This document shows positions 1 to 6,866 of a stretch of DNA of 38,672 nucleotides, piece by piece. The notes below the pieces were generated by a model. That model worked only from the letters and a program-made list of their open reading frames with translations, searched no databases and was not told the DNA's origin. Made by a program: the position numbers and the translations under genes. This DNA comes from Bacillota bacterium (GTDB lineage Bacteria; Bacillota; Sulfobacillia; JACIYH01): the NCBI GenBank assembly GCA_014360055.1, contig JACIYH010000002.1, positions 1-38,672 of the forward strand, given 5' to 3'. Each line of letters starts with the position of its first letter. Positions within the stretch are counted from its first letter, which is position 1.

Positions 1-74
1 GCGGGGTTAACTGTTGTCGGGGCCCGGCCGAGCCCGGGCTTCCGGCCGCTTTGCCTCTCTCCCACCTCCTGCTG

Positions 75-104
75 TCCGGGCCCCCAGCAAAGTGGGGGCC
101 CGGA
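75..104. repeat. perfect GC-rich inverted repeat (11-bp arms)
   Basis: Bases 75-85 and 94-104 are perfect reverse complements around an 8-base loop (AGCAAAGT). The hairpin has no U-tract on either side, so it is not a typical intrinsic terminator. It lies in the 218-base leader before the first gene, where a second, weaker CCCGGGG pair (134-160) is also visible. No other gene is seen in bases 1-218. It could be a replication, recombinase-binding or attenuation structure; its function is unknown. Confidence 0.6.
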
Positions 105-218
105 CCCTCCATCTTCCTCACCTCCTGGTTTCCCCGGGGCTTCTTCGATGGGGTCCCGGGGCATTCGCTCCTGCTCCCGTCCTGCGGGGGGCCTAGATTC
201 CGGAAAGGTGGTGTCCGC

Positions 219-911
219 GTGTCCGTCCTTGCTGCAGATGCTGTCTGGGTGCGCCCGCACCGCGTACCTCGGCCCTACCGGGTTTACACGTTCCCGCCCC
301 GCGACCGCGAGATCTTCGTGGAGCTGGCCGCCCTGGGCTTTGCGACCTCTTTGCAGATTCAGGAGATGTTCTGGGGCGGGTCTCACGCGGTGGGTAAGTG
401 GCGGGTGCAGCGCCTGGTGGAGTGGGGGCTTCTCTGGCGGTGGGAGTTCTCCAAGCCGTATCCTTCCGCCTACTCCTTGACGGCGCACTCCGCGCCTTTG
501 GTCGGCGCTGCGCCCCCGCCCGAGGGGCTGTTGCCGTCGGAAGTTTTGCGGGTGGTGGCGGCGACGGAGTTTTACGTGGGGCTGCGCGCCCTGGGCCGCG
601 AGTTCCGCTGGCGTCAGGGCCCGTGGGGTTTCGACCTGCACATAGCCGGGCGCGAGTACCGGGGGCTGTGTCCCCGGGCGCTGCCCGGGGAGGCTGAGGA
701 TTTCTGGATGTGGGTGAGGGCGCACGTGGGCGAGCGGCTGATGTGCGTGGCCTCTTCGGAGGAGGAGGCTGTGCGTCTTGCCCGTTCCTGTCCGGACGGC
801 CGGGTGCGGTACACGTGGGACGGCCTGCTTCACTCGGGGCCGCTTTCCCGGGCCTTCCGCCGCTGGGACGGTTCTGGGTTTGAGCCCGAGGAGGCAGTTG
901 TCTTCGCGTGA
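219..911 (+). CDS. replication-relaxation-like winged-helix protein of the mobile element
   Basis: A 230-residue protein. I chose the GTG at 219 because a GGAAAGGTGG ribosome site lies about 8 bases upstream and the codons before it look non-coding. Residues about 25-75 (FPPRDREIFVELAALGFATS, then IQEMFW and WRVQRLVEWGLLWR) look like a winged helix of the replication-relaxation type: a search for a target helix, then a wing region ending in a YSLT turn. The C-terminal half is a small mixed domain with no catalytic motif I recognise. Such proteins are common on integrative elements next to conjugation or recombination genes, which fits the recombinase 0.2 kb downstream. The family call rests on pattern only; it could be another MarR/winged-helix protein. 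Confidence 0.6.
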   Translation: MSVLAADAVWVRPHRVPRPYRVYTFPPRDREIFVELAALGFATSLQIQEMFWGGSHAVGKWRVQRLVEWGLLWRWEFSKPYPSAYSLTAHSAPLVGAAPPPEGLLPSEVLRVVAATEFYVGLRALGREFRWRQGPWGFDLHIAGREYRGLCPRALPGEAEDFWMWVRAHVGERLMCVASSEEEAVRLARSCPDGRVRYTWDGLLHSGPLSRAFRRWDGSGFEPEEAVVFA

Positions 912-965
912 ACGGAGGCGTTTGCCTGATCCTCCAGACATGGTTCGCGCTGGAAGGAGGTGGCG

Positions 966-1244
966 GTGTTGCGCAGAAGACTAGTCCTGGATGTAGAGTG
1001 CATGGGCGCTGACGACGGGCCTTTGCGCGAGGCGATACGTGTGTTGCTGCAGGCTGCGGCCGAGCGCGGGGAGGGCGGCGTACGGCGTCCGGGGGGTGGC
1101 GTTGGTGAGTTCGGAGGAGTTGAAGGAAGTCGTAGCGGTGTGCTATGCCCGGGTCTCGACGGACGAGCAGGTGGTGGGGATAGCGGAGCAGTTGCGCGAG
1201 TGCCGGGCGTTTGCGCTTTCCCGCGGGGCCACCCGCATAATTGA
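966..1244 (+). CDS. small hypothetical ORF overlapping the recombinase start
   Basis: A 92-residue reading frame with a very strong ribosome site (AAGGAGG, 954-960) five bases before GTG 966. The first 40 residues (MLRRRLVLDVECMG, then GADDGPLREAIRVLLQAAAE) look like a genuine short helical protein. The rest is Gly/Arg-rich and runs 140 bases into the recombinase in another frame, so it may be a chance extension. I recognise no family. It may be a small element protein whose translation is coupled to the recombinase; it could also mark a frameshift in this copy. Confidence 0.4.
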   Translation: MLRRRLVLDVECMGADDGPLREAIRVLLQAAAERGEGGVRRPGGGVGEFGGVEGSRSGVLCPGLDGRAGGGDSGAVARVPGVCAFPRGHPHN

Positions 1245-2781
1245 GGTGCATGATGATGGTATTCCGGGCGATGCCGTGGACCGCCCGGGGCTCAACCGGG
1301 TTCTTTCCCTGGCGAGGGCCGGAGGGGTAGATCTTTTTGTCGCCTGGGACGTGGACCGCCTGGCTCGTGATGTGGCGTTGCAGCTTGCCATTGACAGTGA
1401 GTTCGCGCGTCACGGCGTTCGGACGGAGTACGTTCACTTCGATAAGCAGGATACGCCCGAGGGGCGCCTGTTCTTTGTCATCAGGGGTGGATTTGCGGAG
1501 TTCGAGAGGGCGCTGATCACCCGCAGGATGCAGTTTGGCAAGCTGCGGGTGATGAAGGAGGGCCGGCTCGTACAGAATCCCCGAGTATTTGGCTACCGCT
1601 TTGTGAAAGGCGAGGGGACTCTTGAACCCGACCCCGACCAGCTGCCCCTGCTGCTGCGTATGTACGAGATGTGTGGCTCGGGGATGTCCGCGAGCGGCAT
1701 TGCTCGCGCGCTGAACGAGTCGGGTGTGTCCGGTCCCCGTGGCGGCCGGTGGACCAATACCACGGTGTCCCGCATACTGCGCAATCCGGTTTACTGCACT
1801 GGCGTGCTTCACATTCACCGCCATGATACTCGTGGGGTGCACAAGAACCGGTACATGCCCCTGGACCGCCGTGTGCGCCGCAAGGAGCGCCCGCGTGAGG
1901 AATGGATACCCGTCCGCGTTCCCCCTTTGGTAGATGTGGTGGTCTGGAACCGGGCGCAGGAGACTTTGGACCGCACGCGGGAGCGGCATGCCGGTACGCC
2001 GGCGACGTTCTACATGCTGTCGGGGCTGCTGCGCTGTGGACATTGTGGTTCACTGTTGCACGGCAAGCGTACGGTTGGAAGGCGCGGGGAGTACCGCTAC
2101 CACTACGTTTGCCGGCGGCGCGAGCCGGGTGTTCCCGGGGAGCCGAAATGTCCACTCCCCTACCTGCGTGCCTCTGACCTACACGAAGCCGTCTGGTCCT
2201 GCGTGCGGTCCTGGCTGGACCGTCCCGACCTTATGCTGGAGGAGGCCCAGCGGCTTGTTGCCGGTTCCGGCCGCGAGCGCCTGGAGCGCCAGCGCCGGGA
2301 GGCGGCGGAAGAGATGGCCAGGTTGTCTGGAGCCAGGCAGCGTTTGGTGGCAGCGCTTGCGCGCGGTCTGGTTTCCGTGGACGAGGTGGAGGGGGAACTC
2401 GAAAAGACCCGGAGCAGCCTGGAGCGTTTGGGGCGCCTGGTTGCGTCGCTTGACGCCCGGATTAAGGGGCTAGAGGCGCTGCGGGGTGCTGCCGAGGATC
2501 TGGCGGCATCCGCCCGCCGTTTGCTGGTCTCCGCGGGGTGCAACGAGGACCGTGTGCGTGCGCGTGTGGTGCGGGCGCTTGCCAAGGAGGCCCTGGTAAC
2601 GCTTCAGGATGACGGCACCGTACGGGTGCTTGTCAGGCTGCGCCTTCCCGAACTTGTGGCGGGTGCAGGACAGTGCTCTTCTTCTGGCGACGTGGAGAGC
2701 GGCTTTCCGGAAGGGTGTGCCGCCGGGGGCGGGCTGGATTGCCAGTTCGGTAGTCAATCAACAACTCTTATTGTCGAGTAA
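1105..2781 (+). CDS. large serine recombinase (site-specific integrase/excisionase)
   Basis: A 558-residue recombinase that would integrate and excise its element by a double-strand-break serine mechanism. The N-terminal resolvase domain (about 10-150) carries YARVSTDEQ with nucleophile Ser18 and the WDVDRLARD arginine motif. A recombinase domain follows (about 160-260; FGYRF, then MSASGIARALNESGV and RILRNPVYCTG). Next is a zinc ribbon (LRCGHCG, then CRRR and KCPL), and then a long Glu/Arg coiled coil (about 390-490) typical of large serine integrases. GTG 1105 was chosen for the GGGGGGTGG site 8 bases upstream; TTG 1102 and GTG 1096 are alternatives. The stop codon (2779-2781) lies inside what looks like chromosomal attachment sequence. 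Confidence 0.93.
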   Translation: MSSEELKEVVAVCYARVSTDEQVVGIAEQLRECRAFALSRGATRIIEVHDDGIPGDAVDRPGLNRVLSLARAGGVDLFVAWDVDRLARDVALQLAIDSEFARHGVRTEYVHFDKQDTPEGRLFFVIRGGFAEFERALITRRMQFGKLRVMKEGRLVQNPRVFGYRFVKGEGTLEPDPDQLPLLLRMYEMCGSGMSASGIARALNESGVSGPRGGRWTNTTVSRILRNPVYCTGVLHIHRHDTRGVHKNRYMPLDRRVRRKERPREEWIPVRVPPLVDVVVWNRAQETLDRTRERHAGTPATFYMLSGLLRCGHCGSLLHGKRTVGRRGEYRYHYVCRRREPGVPGEPKCPLPYLRASDLHEAVWSCVRSWLDRPDLMLEEAQRLVAGSGRERLERQRREAAEEMARLSGARQRLVAALARGLVSVDEVEGELEKTRSSLERLGRLVASLDARIKGLEALRGAAEDLAASARRLLVSAGCNEDRVRARVVRALAKEALVTLQDDGTVRVLVRLRLPELVAGAGQCSSSGDVESGFPEGCAAGGGLDCQFGSQSTTLIVE

Positions 2782-2867
2782 TGGCAGCCCACGGCGTGCG
2801 CCACGTCCTGCAAGCTCAGGCCCCGGCTCAGGCGAAGGCGGCGTAGCCGCTCTCCCATCGATTCCAA
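2754..2867 (-). pseudogene. truncated XRE-family HTH regulator, interrupted by the element
   Basis: On the minus strand a textbook ribosome site (AAAGGAGGTGAG) sits 7 bases before TTG 2867. The frame encodes 37 residues: MESM, then GERLRRLRLSRGLSLQDVA, then HAVGCHYSTI, then RVVD and a stop at 2754-2756. This is helix 1, helix 2 and the start of the recognition helix of a Cro/CI-type (XRE) domain. The usual continuation (S-x-I-E) is lost exactly after STI, at the serine-recombinase element end. The remaining 3' part is expected at the left end of the element, outside the window. If the element excises precisely, the gene would be restored. It could alternatively be a stable decayed fragment. 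Confidence 0.8.
2766..2780. other. probable attachment-site junction (attR-like)
   Basis: XRE similarity read from the right ends at the codons TCG ACA ATA (2777-2769, minus strand), and the recombinase frame reads in from the left and stops at 2781. The crossover must lie in or next to these bases. No second copy of the core is available in the window to define it exactly. Confidence 0.5.
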
Positions 2868-2927
2868 ACGCTCACCTCCTTTCACCTAATGAGTTATCTC
2901 TGGAGGAGTGAATTCCTGTCACGCAGG

Positions 2928-2937
2928 TGTATAAAAT
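2928..2937 (+). promoter_or_regulatory. candidate -10 region upstream of ireB
   Basis: TGTATAAAAT stands out in an AT-rich patch of otherwise GC-rich DNA, 125 bases before the ireB start. The best -35 match upstream (around 2908-2914, GTGAATT) is poor, so the call depends on the -10 and its TG extension. No gene is seen between 2868 and 3061. Confidence 0.4.
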
Positions 2938-3061
2938 TCGGCCATGATTCGACAAATGCGGCGGCCGAGCCCGGCCGACGGGCCACCGCCCGTGAAAGGA
3001 GTGCACGCACTGGCGGCGAAGACATAGTTGTTGCATCCTGGCAGGGGAGGGGTGGCCATCC

Positions 3062-3331
3062 GTGGCCGGAGTAGGCGATACCAGGGTATTCAGGCCCCAG
3101 GGTGACAGGCAACTCCAAGCGCGCGAGGTCCTGCTCAGGGTATACCGTGCCCTCCGCGAGAAGGGGACACACGATCCCGTGCAGCAGATGGTGGGATACT
3201 TGCTTTCGGGAGAGCCGGCCTACATCACCAGCTACCAGGATGCCCGCAACCTGGTGCGCCAGGTGGAACGGCACGAACTCCTGGAAGAACTGGTGCGGGC
3301 GTACGTGGCTGCCGCGGACAGGGAGAAGTAA
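3062..3331 (+). CDS. ireB: IreB family regulatory phosphoprotein (UPF0297, YrzL-like)
   Basis: An 89-residue member of the small cytosolic IreB/UPF0297 family. In Enterococcus, IreB is a substrate of the Ser/Thr kinase IreK that affects cephalosporin resistance. Hallmarks are LREK after a VLLRVYRA helix, then [26 protein letters not shown] and [12 protein letters not shown]. The GTG start follows GGGAGGGGTGG by about 8 bases. In many Firmicutes the order is alaS, ireB, ruvX, DUF1292, mltG; here DUF1292 and mltG lie 5.6 and 8 kb downstream with unrelated genes between. ruvX is absent from the interval and alaS is not seen upstream, where the mobile element sits. The N-terminus is slightly extended and lacks the usual Thr-Met-x-Phe start, so the phosphorylated threonines are not obvious. 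Confidence 0.9.
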   Translation: MAGVGDTRVFRPQGDRQLQAREVLLRVYRALREKGTHDPVQQMVGYLLSGEPAYITSYQDARNLVRQVERHELLEELVRAYVAAADREK

Positions 3332-3349
3332 CGGAGGACCGCGCTCGAG

Positions 3350-3814
3350 ATGGAATTGTTTGACCGGGTGCTGGCGGTGGTAACCACGGCTGCCACACCG
3401 GTGGTGGAGTTGCGGGGAGCCATACCCCTGGCGCTGGCGATGGGGCTTTCTCCCTGGCAGGCCTGGGTGTGGTCGGTGCTGGGGAACCTGTTGCCCGTTC
3501 CCCTGCTCCTCTGGGGGTTGCGTACCGGACTGGTGTGGGTGGAGCGCCAGCCCTGGCTGCACGGCCGGTTTCGGGCCTGGGGGGAACGGAGTTCGGCCCG
3601 CCTGTCGGCCAAAGTGAAACGGTGGGGGTTGCTCGGGCTGGTGCTTTTCGTGGCGGTCCCTCTGCCGGGCACGGGTGCGTGGACGGGGGCCGTAGCGGCC
3701 ACCTTGCTGGGGATACGGCCCTGGCCGGCCCTGCTGGCCATAACGGCAGGCGTGGTGGTGGCGGGTGTGGTGGTGGCAACCGCAGGCGCCGCCGCGGTGG
3801 CCATCGGGCAATAG
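3350..3814 (+). CDS. small multidrug-export family membrane protein (COG2426/PF06695)
   Basis: A 154-residue integral membrane protein with about four hydrophobic segments: 1-30 with VVELRGAIPLALAMGLSPWQ, 38-60, 88-115 and 125-152. The ELRGAIP motif near the N-terminus and the LFVAVPLPGTGAWTGA motif in the third segment are typical of the family once annotated as putative small multidrug export proteins. The true substrate of the family is unknown. The start ATG follows GGAGG. The gene begins 18 bases after ireB and is probably cotranscribed with it. Its stop codon lies in the first copy of a repeat that continues to the next gene. Confidence 0.8.
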   Translation: MELFDRVLAVVTTAATPVVELRGAIPLALAMGLSPWQAWVWSVLGNLLPVPLLLWGLRTGLVWVERQPWLHGRFRAWGERSSARLSAKVKRWGLLGLVLFVAVPLPGTGAWTGAVAATLLGIRPWPALLAITAGVVVAGVVVATAGAAAVAIGQ

Positions 3815-3941
3815 GGGAGTGGCAGGCGCCGGCGTGGCCATCGGGCAATGAGGCGGAGTGGAGGACGCGTCGGGCCATGAGGCGGATGGGTGGGCGCCGC
3901 ACCGTGGCGCGGGCAATGAGGCGGAGTGGCAGGAGGAGGCG
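3798..3941 (+). repeat. degenerate direct repeats spanning the gap before ahcY
   Basis: Four related units carry versions of CATCGGGCAATGAGGCGGAG: around 3801, 3838, 3874 and 3911. The exact 19-mer GGGCAATGAGGCGGAGTGG occurs at 3843-3861 and 3911-3929. Spacing is irregular (about 37, 29 and 39 bases), which suggests old tandem duplications. The last unit supplies the AGGAGG ribosome site of ahcY. No gene other than the flanking ones is seen here. Confidence 0.7.
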
Positions 3942-3947
3942 TCGGGA

Positions 3948-5177
3948 TTGGGTCTGGCGGAAACAGGTGAGGAGCGCATAGCCTGGGCGGCACGGCGCAT
4001 GCCGGTGCTGGCGCAGATCCGGGGGAGGTGGGAGCGGGAAAGGCCGCTGGATGGCCTGCGGGTGGGAGCCTGCCTGCACGTGACCACGGAGACGGCCAAC
4101 TTGGTGCTCACCCTCCAGGCGGGGGGAGCAGAGGTGGCCCTGTGTGCCTCCAACCCGCTCAGCACGCAGGACGACGTGGTGGCGGCCCTGGCCGGGCGGG
4201 GCATCGCCGTGCACGCCCGCCGGGGAGAGAGCCGGGAGGAGTATTACGACCACATCCGCCGCGTTTTGGATACCCGGCCCCAGATCACCATGGACGATGG
4301 GGCCGACCTGGTGGCCACCATCCACCAGGAGCGGCCGGACCTGCTTGACGAAGTTTGGGGGGGCACAGAGGAAACCACGACCGGCGTCATCAGGTTGAAG
4401 GCCCTGGCCGCGGCGGGCCGCCTGCACTACCCCATCGTGGCGGTCAATGATGCCCGCACCAAGTACCTCTTCGACAACCGGTACGGCACCGGCCAGTCCG
4501 CCCTGGACGGCATACTGAGGAGCACCAATATCCTGCTCGCCGGCAGCACGGTAGTTGTGGTTGGCTACGGCTGGTGCGGCCGGGGGGTGGCGGCCAGGGC
4601 ACGGGGCATGGGGGCGCAGGTGGTGGTGGTGGAGGTGGACCCGCTCCGGGCTCTGGAAGCTGCCATGGAGGGGTTCGCCGTCATGTCCATGGATGAGGCG
4701 GCCCCGCGGGGAGATCTTTTCATCACCGTCACAGGTAACCTGAACGCCATCGGCGGAGACCACATGCGCAGGATGAAGGACGGGGCCATACTCGCTAACG
4801 CGGGACACTTCAACGTGGAGATCGACATCGGTGCCCTGGAGGCCATGGGGAGGCGGCGCCGGGCGCGGGAGAACGTGGACGAATACACGCTCCCGGACGG
4901 GCGGCGCCTGTACCTCCTTGCGGAAGGGCGTCTGGTGAACCTGGCCGGTGCCGAGGGCCATCCGGCGGAGGTCATGGACATGAGTTTCGCCGACCAGGCC
5001 CTCACGGTGGCGTGGCTGGCCACCCGGCCCGGCCTCTCCCCGGCGGTATACCCCGTGCCTGCGGAAATAGACGAACAGGTGGCCCGCATGAAGCTCGCCG
5101 CCATGGGCATCACGCTGCAGGAATTGAGCGAGGAGCAGAAACGTTACCTCCAGCAATGGGAGGCGGGTACGGTGTGA
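3948..5177 (+). CDS. ahcY: adenosylhomocysteinase (S-adenosylhomocysteine hydrolase)
   Basis: Reversibly hydrolyses S-adenosylhomocysteine to adenosine and homocysteine, relieving product inhibition of methyltransferases; the protein is cytosolic and NAD-bound. Seen motifs are [13 protein letters not shown] (about 40), [11 protein letters not shown] (about 63), substrate/catalytic [18 protein letters not shown] (about 166), and the Rossmann glycines [11 protein letters not shown] (about 202). The C-terminal NAD-binding tail region with KRYLQQW is also present. TTG 3948 gives 409 residues, matching the roughly 400-residue bacterial/archaeal form, and has AGGAGG at 3931-3936. An upstream GTG at 3858 would add 30 residues encoded by the repeat array, which I consider untranslated. 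It heads a SAM-recycling cluster with apt and mtnP. Confidence 0.94.
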   Translation: MGLAETGEERIAWAARRMPVLAQIRGRWERERPLDGLRVGACLHVTTETANLVLTLQAGGAEVALCASNPLSTQDDVVAALAGRGIAVHARRGESREEYYDHIRRVLDTRPQITMDDGADLVATIHQERPDLLDEVWGGTEETTTGVIRLKALAAAGRLHYPIVAVNDARTKYLFDNRYGTGQSALDGILRSTNILLAGSTVVVVGYGWCGRGVAARARGMGAQVVVVEVDPLRALEAAMEGFAVMSMDEAAPRGDLFITVTGNLNAIGGDHMRRMKDGAILANAGHFNVEIDIGALEAMGRRRRARENVDEYTLPDGRRLYLLAEGRLVNLAGAEGHPAEVMDMSFADQALTVAWLATRPGLSPAVYPVPAEIDEQVARMKLAAMGITLQELSEEQKRYLQQWEAGTV

Positions 5178-5290
5178 TGCCCGGCCAGGGTGCGCCCGGG
5201 CCGATCCGGGGGGCCGGGCCCGGAGGGGCGGGCCCGGAGCAGGCGAGTCGAGAGACACGGATCCAGGAAGCGGTCGGGGGAGGGAAGAGG

Positions 5291-5830
5291 ATGAAGGAAG
5301 AAACGGTGGATGTGACCCGTCTGGCAGCCCTGATCAGGAACGTCCCGGACTTCCCGGTGCCGGGCATACTGTTCCGCGACATCACGCCGCTGTTGCGCGA
5401 CGCCGTGGCATTCCGGCAGGCCATGGACCTGCTGGCAGCCCGGTGGAAGGACGTGCCCGTGGACCTGGTGGCCGGGGTGGAGTCCCGGGGATTCATCGTG
5501 GGTGCACCGGTGGCCGAGCGCCTGGGAGTGGGGTTCGTACCCGTGCGCAAGCCCGGAAAGTTACCCTGGACGAAGGAGCGCCAGGAGTACCAGCTGGAAT
5601 ACGGGACGGCGGCTGTGGAGATGCATGCCGATGCCGTCGAACCCGGTCAGCGGGTGCTGGTGGTGGACGATCTCCTGGCTACGGGAGGCACGGCGGATGC
5701 CGTGCGCACCCTGGTGGAAAGGGACGGCGGCCGGGTGGTGGGGTTCTGCTTCCTGATCGAACTGCTTCCTCTGCGCGGGCGGGAGAGGCTGGCGGGGTAC
5801 CCGGTGTTTTCGCTCATCAAGTTCGACTGA
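5291..5830 (+). CDS. apt: adenine phosphoribosyltransferase
   Basis: A 179-residue cytosolic enzyme that makes AMP from adenine and PRPP. The family signature is complete: IRNVPDFPVPGILFRDITPL at the N-terminus, VAGVESRGFI (about 57), RKPGKLPW (about 84) and the PRPP loop VLVVDDLLATGGTA (about 122). The ATG at 5291 follows GGGAAGAGG and matches the family's usual start; the same frame is open further upstream but is Gly/Pro-rich there and overlaps ahcY. It lies between ahcY and MTA phosphorylase, so it can salvage the adenine released by the latter. Confidence 0.95.
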   Translation: MKEETVDVTRLAALIRNVPDFPVPGILFRDITPLLRDAVAFRQAMDLLAARWKDVPVDLVAGVESRGFIVGAPVAERLGVGFVPVRKPGKLPWTKERQEYQLEYGTAAVEMHADAVEPGQRVLVVDDLLATGGTADAVRTLVERDGGRVVGFCFLIELLPLRGRERLAGYPVFSLIKFD

Positions 5831-5942
5831 GTTGCCGCCGCGACACCGGCTGGCTTGCGACGCGGTAACCGTGTGGGTTGCCCCGCGCAAGAGGGCTGTT
5901 GGCGCCGCGGTGAGGAAACCGCTTTCAGGGGAGGCATGGGCG

Positions 5943-6746
5943 GTGGCTGAAGCTGAGATCGGCGTCTTCGGTGGTTCCGGCTTTTATCAGTTCCTGGAGG
6001 GAGTGCGGGAGGTTACCGTGGATACCCCCTACGGTGCCCCCAGCGACCGGGTGGCCCTGGCGGAGGTCGCCGGGAGGAAGGTGGCCTTCCTGCCCCGGCA
6101 CGGCAGGGCTCACCAGCTTCCCCCTCACGCCATCAACTACCGGGCCAACCTGTGGGCCATGAAGGAGTTGGGCGTGACCCGCATCATCGGCCCCTGTGCC
6201 GCGGGAAGCCTGCAGCCTCACGTCCACCCGGGCGACTTCGTCCTCTGCGACCAGTTCGTCGACCGCACCACCGGTCGCAAGGACACCTACTTCGACGGCC
6301 CCGTGGTGGCGCACATCTCAACCGCGGACCCGTACTGCCCGGAGTTGCGGGAGATCGCCTGGGCTCGCATGCAGGAACTGGGCCTGCCCGGGCACCGCCA
6401 GGGGACGGTGGTGGTGATCCAGGGACCGCGCTTCTCCACCCGTGCGGAAAGTCGCTGGTTCTCCCAGTTGGGGTGGGAAGTGATCAATATGACCCAGTAC
6501 CCCGAGGTGGTGCTGGCCCGGGAGCTGGGCATGTGCTACCTGAACATATCCCTCATCACCGACTATGACGTGGGGCTGGCGGACCGCCCGGACATCAAGC
6601 CGGTGACCCACGAGGAAGTCCTGCGGGTCTTCGCGCAGAACAACGAGCGCCTGCGCACGCTGCTCGTGGACATCATCGCACACCTCCCGCCCGAGCGGGG
6701 ATGTCCCTGTGCGGAGATCTCCCGGCAGGCCCGGCTCAGTTCCTGA
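5943..6746 (+). CDS. mtnP: S-methyl-5'-thioadenosine phosphorylase
   Basis: A 267-residue purine nucleoside phosphorylase-family enzyme that phosphorolyses methylthioadenosine to adenine and methylthioribose-1-phosphate. Motifs include IGVFGGSGFYQF at the start (phosphate-binding Gly/Ser), LPRHGRAHQLPPHAINYRAN (about 47), the GPCAAGSL loop, GPRFSTRAES and NMTQYPEVVLARELGMCY (substrate methionine). YDVGL follows at about 207. GTG 5943 was chosen for the AGGGGAGG site about 9 bases upstream; the open frame before it is not conserved-looking. No mtnA/mtnK follows, so the fate of the sugar phosphate is not shown here. An inosine- or guanosine-preferring relative cannot be excluded, since the binding loop decides specificity. 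Confidence 0.9.
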   Translation: MAEAEIGVFGGSGFYQFLEGVREVTVDTPYGAPSDRVALAEVAGRKVAFLPRHGRAHQLPPHAINYRANLWAMKELGVTRIIGPCAAGSLQPHVHPGDFVLCDQFVDRTTGRKDTYFDGPVVAHISTADPYCPELREIAWARMQELGLPGHRQGTVVVIQGPRFSTRAESRWFSQLGWEVINMTQYPEVVLARELGMCYLNISLITDYDVGLADRPDIKPVTHEEVLRVFAQNNERLRTLLVDIIAHLPPERGCPCAEISRQARLSS

Positions 6747-6775
6747 CCCGCAACTCGAGGAATCCCGGCCGTACC

Positions 6776-6825
6776 CGCGGTATTTCCCCCCGTGGGGAAG
6801 GAAATCCTGCAGGTAGCCGAGAAAT
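6776..6825. repeat. intergenic hairpin with adjacent CCTGCAGG palindrome
   Basis: ATTTCC and GGAAAT (near 6780 and 6803) enclose a CCCC/GGGG hairpin, and the palindrome CCTGCAGG follows directly, then GTAGCCGAGAAATAG. There is no T-run for a terminator. The block resembles a dispersed intergenic element more than a promoter, but only one copy is in the window. Confidence 0.35.
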
Positions 6826-6866
6826 AGCTCCGAGCAGCCTTTGCCCGGCGCCAGGGAGGACCGCTC

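Larger units (their letters stand above)
1..2775. mobile_element. right end of a serine-recombinase-type integrated element (partial)
   Basis: The stretch carries a replication-relaxation-like gene and a large serine recombinase whose 3' end sits exactly at a broken XRE-regulator gene on the opposite strand. Recombinase genes of this class commonly lie at one end of the element they mobilise. The junction lies within about 2766-2780, where similarity to the XRE HTH consensus stops. The left end is outside the window, so size and cargo are unknown. The boundary is inferred from where the protein motif breaks, not from a seen pair of att sites. Confidence 0.7.

Noticed and set aside
193-2043. 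A 616-residue minus-strand open frame across the element genes
   Set aside because: It is Pro/Arg/His-rich, has no recognisable domain or good ribosome site, and lies opposite the well-supported recombinase and winged-helix genes. Such long antisense frames are expected at this GC content.
3798-3941. CRISPR-like reading of the repeats before ahcY
   Set aside because: Units are degenerate, unevenly spaced and without unique spacers, and no cas gene is present. Simple tandem duplication explains them.
3225-5258. A 677-residue minus-strand frame opposite the membrane-protein and ahcY genes
   Set aside because: Composition is typical of a GC-rich shadow frame and the opposite strand codes for clear enzymes.
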